From the NCBI GenBank assembly GCA_902780785.1, contig CACZGS010000007.1, forward strand, positions 1 through 64,000: a stretch of 64,000 nucleotides of DNA, written 5' to 3'. Within the stretch, counting starts at the first letter, position 1; each line of letters opens with the position of its first letter. The notes below the pieces were generated by a model that saw nothing but the letters and a program-made list of their open reading frames with translations, searched no databases and was not told the DNA's origin. This stretch comes from Oscillospiraceae bacterium (GTDB lineage Bacteria; Bacillota; Clostridia; Saccharofermentanales; Saccharofermentanaceae). Of the stretch, positions 60,388-64,000 are shown one piece after another. The position numbers and the translations under genes are program-made.

Positions 60388-61254
60388 ATGGACGATATGT
60401 TGAAGAACAAGACAGCTATAGTTACCGGAGCTAATTCCGGAATGGGCATGGCTACCGTTAGAGCGTTAAGCGACATGGGAGCCAAGGTCATCATGCTGTG
60501 CAGAAGTGAGAAGCGCGGCACGCAAGCGCTCGAAAAGCTTTTGACCGAAGATTCGTCCCGCGATCTTGAACTGATCCTTTGTGATCTCGGCAATTACGGT
60601 TCGATAAGAGCCTTTGCAAACATTGTCAGAAGGAGCCACGATCACATAGACATCATGGTCAATAATGCGGGCTTCATCTCGCTTGACAGACAGGAGACAA
60701 AGGAAGGTCTTGAGAGGCAGTTCGGAATAAATCACATCGGACATTTCCTCCTTACGATGAGCCTTATAGATCTCATGGGTGAGGGCGGAAGGATCGTAAA
60801 CGTTGCATCAGGCGCGCACAAAACAGGCAAGATCCATTTCGATGACATAAACCTTCACAAGGGTTTTAATGTCATCAAGGCATATTCGCAGAGCAAGCTG
60901 GCAAACGTGCTCTTCACAAGGGAGCTCGCAAGGCGCGTTAAGGACAGGGGTATAACCGTTAACTGCTGCCATCCGGGAGCCGTCGCGACCAACATCGGAA
61001 TAGATAGGGAGACAGGATTCGGCAAGACCGTAACGGGACTTCTAAAGCCCTTCTTCCAGACACCCGAGCAGGGCGCGAGGACTGCGATCTTCTTAGCTTC
61101 CGACGCTTCTGTGGCAGATGTTACAGGAGAGTATTTCTATAAGTGTAAGATCGCTAAGTCTTCAAAGCGTTCGAAGGATCCGGAGCTTGCAGCAAGGCTT
61201 TTCGAGTTCAGTAAGGAACTTGTCGGGATCCAAAGGTCTGAGACGGAAGAATAA
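60388..61254 (+). CDS. Short-chain dehydrogenase/reductase
   Basis: 288 residues. Classical SDR: TGANSGMG cofactor motif (T13-G20), NNAG (in MVNNAGFIS), catalytic Ser in NVASGAHKTG and YSQSK (Tyr and Lys). RSEKR after the second strand favours NADP. Closest in appearance to the retinol dehydrogenase-like/oxidoreductase subgroup of unknown substrate. No RBS; TATAAT lies 8 bases before the ATG, so the mRNA may have almost no leader. Confidence 0.9.
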   Translation: MDDMLKNKTAIVTGANSGMGMATVRALSDMGAKVIMLCRSEKRGTQALEKLLTEDSSRDLELILCDLGNYGSIRAFANIVRRSHDHIDIMVNNAGFISLDRQETKEGLERQFGINHIGHFLLTMSLIDLMGEGGRIVNVASGAHKTGKIHFDDINLHKGFNVIKAYSQSKLANVLFTRELARRVKDRGITVNCCHPGAVATNIGIDRETGFGKTVTGLLKPFFQTPEQGARTAIFLASDASVADVTGEYFYKCKIAKSSKRSKDPELAARLFEFSKELVGIQRSETEE

Positions 61255-61263
61255 AAAATCTGA

Positions 61264-62325
61264 TCAGCCGAATACTTTCACGAACTTAGCAGGATCCATC
61301 TGATAAAGTTCTTCACCCAGCGCATCGGATACTTCAATGAGCATGCGTTCGTATGTGCACTGCAGGGGCGATACCTTGTTCTCGTCGCCGGTGTTCATTC
61401 TGTTGGCGCATCCGCAGGAATTCGTGCAGCGTTTGACGAGCGGGCAGTCCTTGCAGGTCTCAGGTGTTGAGGCTCTCTTTGCGATCTCTGTTACCTTTGC
61501 TTCGTTGAGGCCCTCGAAAACATTACCCAGCAGATAATACTCATCTCCGATGAAAGACGTGCACGGATAAAGGGAGCCGTCAGGTGTTACGGGCATCTGT
61601 CTGACGCCTAAGTGGCAGCGCTCTGCGGGATTCTTATCCTTGATGCATTCGCTGATCTTCGAATAGATAGGTCCTATGAAGACCTTCTCTCCCTTGATGA
61701 ACAGTTCCTTTATATATCTGCCGGTCTCTTCGAGCTGCAGTCTTAATTCATCAAGAGCTTCGTCGGTCCAGTTGACCTTCTTGCCGTATGCAATGACAAA
61801 GGAGAGGTGCTTGAATCCCAAACCGTGAAGATATTTGACCGATTCGGCGTAATAGGGAACAGCCTGCGGCGCGATAGTAGCTAGAGCCGACGCTTCAGGC
61901 ATATAGCTTAAGAGCAGTTTTGCTTTCTCCTCAACGACTGAGGATGTGGGCTTTCCGCCTGCAAAGATCCTGCAGATGTCCTGTGCCTTGCCGTCGAAAG
62001 AGATGCCTATGCCCATATGTGATCTTACGGCGCGCTTCAGGAATTCCTCATCCAGAAGAGAGCCGTTGGTGGTCATTTTGCAGTCGAATCTGATACCGGT
62101 CTTTTTGGACTTTTCTTCGCAATAATCCAATGCCTTATAGATAAGGTCCTTTTTGAGCAAAGGTTCGCCGCCGAAGAAGCAAAGGCCCGCTCTTTTTCCT
62201 TTCGAGAAGGCAAGATCACAGGCCGCAAGGAGGACATCTTCGGTCATATCCTTCGGGCATTTCTCACGGATGCAGTAAGTGCAGTCCATGTTGCAGTTTT
62301 CTGTCAGATGCAGTGTCAGATTCAT
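61264..62325 (-). CDS. Radical SAM/SPASM peptide maturase
   Basis: 353 residues. The [4Fe-4S]-AdoMet site is CNMDCTYC (C11, C15, C18, CxxxCxxC), with FFGGEPLL (about 49-56) following. The C-terminal SPASM region has many Cys: PDGSLYPCTSFIGD, TCKDCPLVKRCTNSCGC and LQC. This places it with the SPASM enzymes that modify RiPP precursors through auxiliary Fe-S clusters. The gene on the same strand 49 bases upstream encodes a small lipoprotein with three decapeptide repeats, the likely substrate. TATAAT lies exactly 6 bases before the ATG and no RBS is seen, so this gene can also be expressed from its own leaderless promoter. Confidence 0.92.
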   Translation of the reverse strand: MNLTLHLTENCNMDCTYCIREKCPKDMTEDVLLAACDLAFSKGKRAGLCFFGGEPLLKKDLIYKALDYCEEKSKKTGIRFDCKMTTNGSLLDEEFLKRAVRSHMGIGISFDGKAQDICRIFAGGKPTSSVVEEKAKLLLSYMPEASALATIAPQAVPYYAESVKYLHGLGFKHLSFVIAYGKKVNWTDEALDELRLQLEETGRYIKELFIKGEKVFIGPIYSKISECIKDKNPAERCHLGVRQMPVTPDGSLYPCTSFIGDEYYLLGNVFEGLNEAKVTEIAKRASTPETCKDCPLVKRCTNSCGCANRMNTGDENKVSPLQCTYERMLIEVSDALGEELYQMDPAKFVKVFG

Positions 62326-62337
62326 AGAGTCATTATA
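62326..62337 (-). promoter_or_regulatory. -10 box of a probably leaderless mRNA (radical SAM gene)
   Basis: On the minus strand TATAAT (62337-62332), six bases, then the ATG at 62325. It lies in the 49-base gap after the lipoprotein gene, allowing separate expression of the enzyme. Confidence 0.55.
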
Positions 62338-62374
62338 ACTGAATTATCGGATTATATATCAGGAGCAGCCCCGA

Positions 62375-62683
62375 TCAAGGTTCATAGAACTCGACGCCGC
62401 CGTCAAGCCTTACATCGTCGTCCGGATCGGAATACCTGGATTCTGTTTCAACAGTCTCATCTGTCGGCTCAGTGTAGACGTCTGTATCACCGGCGAGCTC
62501 TACTATGTCGCCGTCAGGCTTGGAATATTCCGTGACGACCTGGATATCGCCTGCGTAATCTACGGACTTTCCGGACTTGCCGGGATTGTCGCCGCAGCCT
62601 GTAACTGCTAATGCCGTAAGAGCTGCTGCAATGCCTACTGCGTAGAGCGGCTTCTTATAATCTTTGGCCTGTGTGATCTTCAT
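62375..62683 (-). CDS. Repeat lipoprotein, likely substrate of the radical SAM enzyme
   Basis: 102 residues. Signal peptide KKPLYAVGIAAALTALAVTG with the lipobox Cys at residue 30. The mature part holds three decapeptide repeats, V41-V50 (VDYAGDIQVV), V61-Y70 (VELAGDTDVY) and V91-Y100 (VRLDGGVEFY), consensus V-x-[YL]-x-G-x-x-x-[VF]-[VY], spaced by acidic linkers 20 and 30 residues apart. Low-complexity acidic content and only one Cys. RBS GGAGGG. Lying directly before a SPASM enzyme, it looks like a precursor whose repeats are the modified sites. It resembles rSAM/lipoprotein gene pairs known in other gut bacteria, but I cannot name an exact family. Confidence 0.75.
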   Translation of the reverse strand: MKITQAKDYKKPLYAVGIAAALTALAVTGCGDNPGKSGKSVDYAGDIQVVTEYSKPDGDIVELAGDTDVYTEPTDETVETESRYSDPDDDVRLDGGVEFYEP

Positions 62684-62801
62684 TTCGATGCCCTCCTTAT
62701 TGGCGATTCTGTCCTATAAACAGATAAGAAAGGCAAAATGTTGCACCCCCTCAGATGTATAATGTCATTACTTTAGGAAAAATCAGATTTTGGGGGACAA
62801 T

Positions 62802-63587
62802 ATGGAAGAAAGACCTGAATTATTTACAAAGAAACTTATGCCCTGGCTTCATCTTATGGATGAGGGTCACACAGCGACAGGCTATGTCATTGAAGGTGAT
62901 GATAAGGTCTGCGTTATCGACACGATGTGCGGCTTTAGCGACATCAAGAGCTATATCAGGAGCTTTACGGACAAGCCGGTAATGGTCATCAACACGCACG
63001 GTCACGGCGATCACATCCTTGGAAATATTTATTTCGATGAGGCATATATGAATTCCAGGGATCTTGAGCTGGCTGACCTATTCATCAAGTCGCCTGAGGC
63101 TGTTAAGGAATTCGAGAAGCATGGCGTCAGCATGCCTCCCTTTAAGCCTGTTAAGGAAGGTGACGTATTTGATCTCGGAGGCAAGACTCTTGAGGTCTAT
63201 GAGCTTCCCGGCCATACCGCAGGCGGCATAGTCATCCTTCTTAAGGAAGAGAGGATCCTCTTTGTGGGAGATTCCGTTAACCACCACCTCTGGATGATGT
63301 TAGACGGCTGCTCTCCGATGGAAGAATACATTAAGAATCTCGACAGGCTCATGTTCCTTGAAGATAAGGCTGACTATATCCTTCACGGTCATGCGGACGG
63401 CTTTGATGACATCTCACTTATGAGATGCATCCGTCAGGGCGCTCAGGAGATCGTTGACGGAAAGAACGAAGATGACAAGCCTTATGAGTGGTTCGGCGGC
63501 ATCGCAAAACAGCATGAATTTAAGCTCGTGGAAGGAAAGCAGTACAGCAGCCATGACAGCAGCGTGATCTGTTATAACCCATCTTGA
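62802..63587 (+). CDS. Metallo-beta-lactamase-fold hydrolase
   Basis: 261 residues from the ATG at 62802 (GGGGG six bases upstream). Metal-binding NTHGHGDHILG (HxHxDH, about 66-76), further ligands in ELPGHTAGGIVIL and FVGDSVNHH and YILHGHADGF. A lactonase/glyoxalase-II-like member with two metal sites. No signal peptide, so cytoplasmic. Divergent from the lipoprotein/radical SAM pair, sharing a 118-base gap. TATAAT at about 62758-62763. Substrate unknown. Confidence 0.88.
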   Translation: MEERPELFTKKLMPWLHLMDEGHTATGYVIEGDDKVCVIDTMCGFSDIKSYIRSFTDKPVMVINTHGHGDHILGNIYFDEAYMNSRDLELADLFIKSPEAVKEFEKHGVSMPPFKPVKEGDVFDLGGKTLEVYELPGHTAGGIVILLKEERILFVGDSVNHHLWMMLDGCSPMEEYIKNLDRLMFLEDKADYILHGHADGFDDISLMRCIRQGAQEIVDGKNEDDKPYEWFGGIAKQHEFKLVEGKQYSSHDSSVICYNPS

Positions 63588-63762
63588 CGTGTTATTGCGC
63601 AAATTGTAAAAACTAGTTTACACTTTAAACTTTTTGTTTTCATTTGATTAATACTGAGTATTCATAGCCACCCTATAATCAGAATTGTTATTTGAACCGT
63701 TTATCGCGAACTTGTTCCGCTGAGTTTATTTTCGATTGTGATTTATATGGAGGATGGCACTT

Positions 63763-64000
63763 ATGGCAAAAAAGAGTTTGTACGATTACACCTTTGATGA
63801 TCTTTCCGGACTTCTTCTGGATAATGTTGATGCAGTCGTAATCGTTGACCCTGCGATCGATGCTTACAAGAGCATTATCCGCAAGGGCATGTTCGAGACC
63901 TTCCTTAAGGAGTCCGGAATCTATCACGACCTCATTCTGGACCTGTGGTTCCACTTCAATGATTCGAACGAGAAGGTTGCCGGAGATTATCAGATCTTCG
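63763..64000 (+). CDS. Start of a protein continuing beyond the window
   Basis: 79 codons visible. RBS GGAGG nine bases before the ATG. MAKKSLYDYTFDDLSGLLLD, then VDAVVIVDPAIDAYKSI and KGMFETFLKESGIYHDLILD, WFHFNDSNEKVAGDYQIF. A soluble N-terminal domain with no signal peptide; I suspect the sensor part of a GGDEF or similar signalling protein because of the neighbourhood, but no diagnostic motif is inside the window. Confidence 0.55.
   Translation, partial: MAKKSLYDYTFDDLSGLLLDNVDAVVIVDPAIDAYKSIIRKGMFETFLKESGIYHDLILDLWFHFNDSNEKVAGDYQIF

Noticed and set aside
1..64000. CRISPR arrays, insertion sequences, prophage genes, tRNA or rRNA genes
   Set aside because: I saw no regularly spaced repeats, transposase, integrase or phage proteins, and no cloverleaf or rRNA-like sequence.

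Overview
The window looks like chromosomal DNA from an anaerobic member of the Clostridia (Bacillota), most like gut or rumen Oscillospiraceae/Lachnospiraceae-type organisms. Supporting signs are a Phe T-box leader on pheST, strong AGGAGG-type ribosome binding sites, PadR/DUF2812, CPBP, MATE, ECF sigma/anti-sigma and GGDEF families of Firmicutes type, lipoproteins, and no outer-membrane genes. The genus cannot be fixed from sequence alone. Coding density is high and base composition looks even. I saw no tRNA, rRNA, insertion sequence, prophage, CRISPR array or integrase, so this reads as ordinary chromosome with many small accessory cassettes.

Layout. 1-3544: a truncated solute-binding lipoprotein and a zinc-ribbon membrane protein. 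3545-6665: an Lsa-like ABC-F ATPase behind a leader carrying a 6-codon peptide and a terminator, then a YcxB-like protein and a flavodoxin-type protein. 6792-11000: a GT-C-like membrane protein, then a PadR/DUF2812/CPBP-protease cluster with a twin operator. 11144-15608: an ACT protein, small membrane proteins, a GT2 glycosyltransferase, a flippase-like protein and a lipoprotein. 15633-19822: a GH94 phosphorylase and alanine dehydrogenase. 19887-28687: three GGDEF proteins (one broken by a frameshift), zinc-ribbon proteins, a lipoprotein, DUF2809 and glycerate kinase. 28705-34689: an XRE regulator, an ECF sigma/anti-sigma pair, MATE and SulP transporters. 34872-38370: a histidine phosphatase, an aspartate racemase-like protein, a GNAT remnant and a membrane/hydrolase fusion. 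38414-42305: T-box plus pheS-pheT. 42319-51778: MATE with divergent AraC, a small conserved Cys protein, a lipoprotein/GT-C/ABC exporter operon and a CrtI-like oxidoreductase. 51853-59315: unknown membrane proteins, a Tim44-like plus zinc-ribbon pair, GNAT and small ORFs, and a second ECF/anti-sigma pair. 59318-64000: a twin cNMP-binding protein, an SDR, a radical SAM/SPASM enzyme with a small repeat lipoprotein, a metallo-beta-lactamase-fold protein and the start of a further gene.

The best candidate for an undescribed system is at 61264-62683. There a 102-residue lipoprotein has three spaced decapeptide repeats of the form V-x-[YL]-x-G-x-x-x-[VF]-[VY], and lies directly upstream of a radical SAM/SPASM maturase. 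This suggests a RiPP-like modification of a surface lipoprotein. A second striking pattern is genome-scale: at least six genes have TATAAT exactly 6 nt before the ATG and no Shine-Dalgarno, as expected for leaderless mRNAs. A third is the probable attenuation leader on the ABC-F gene.
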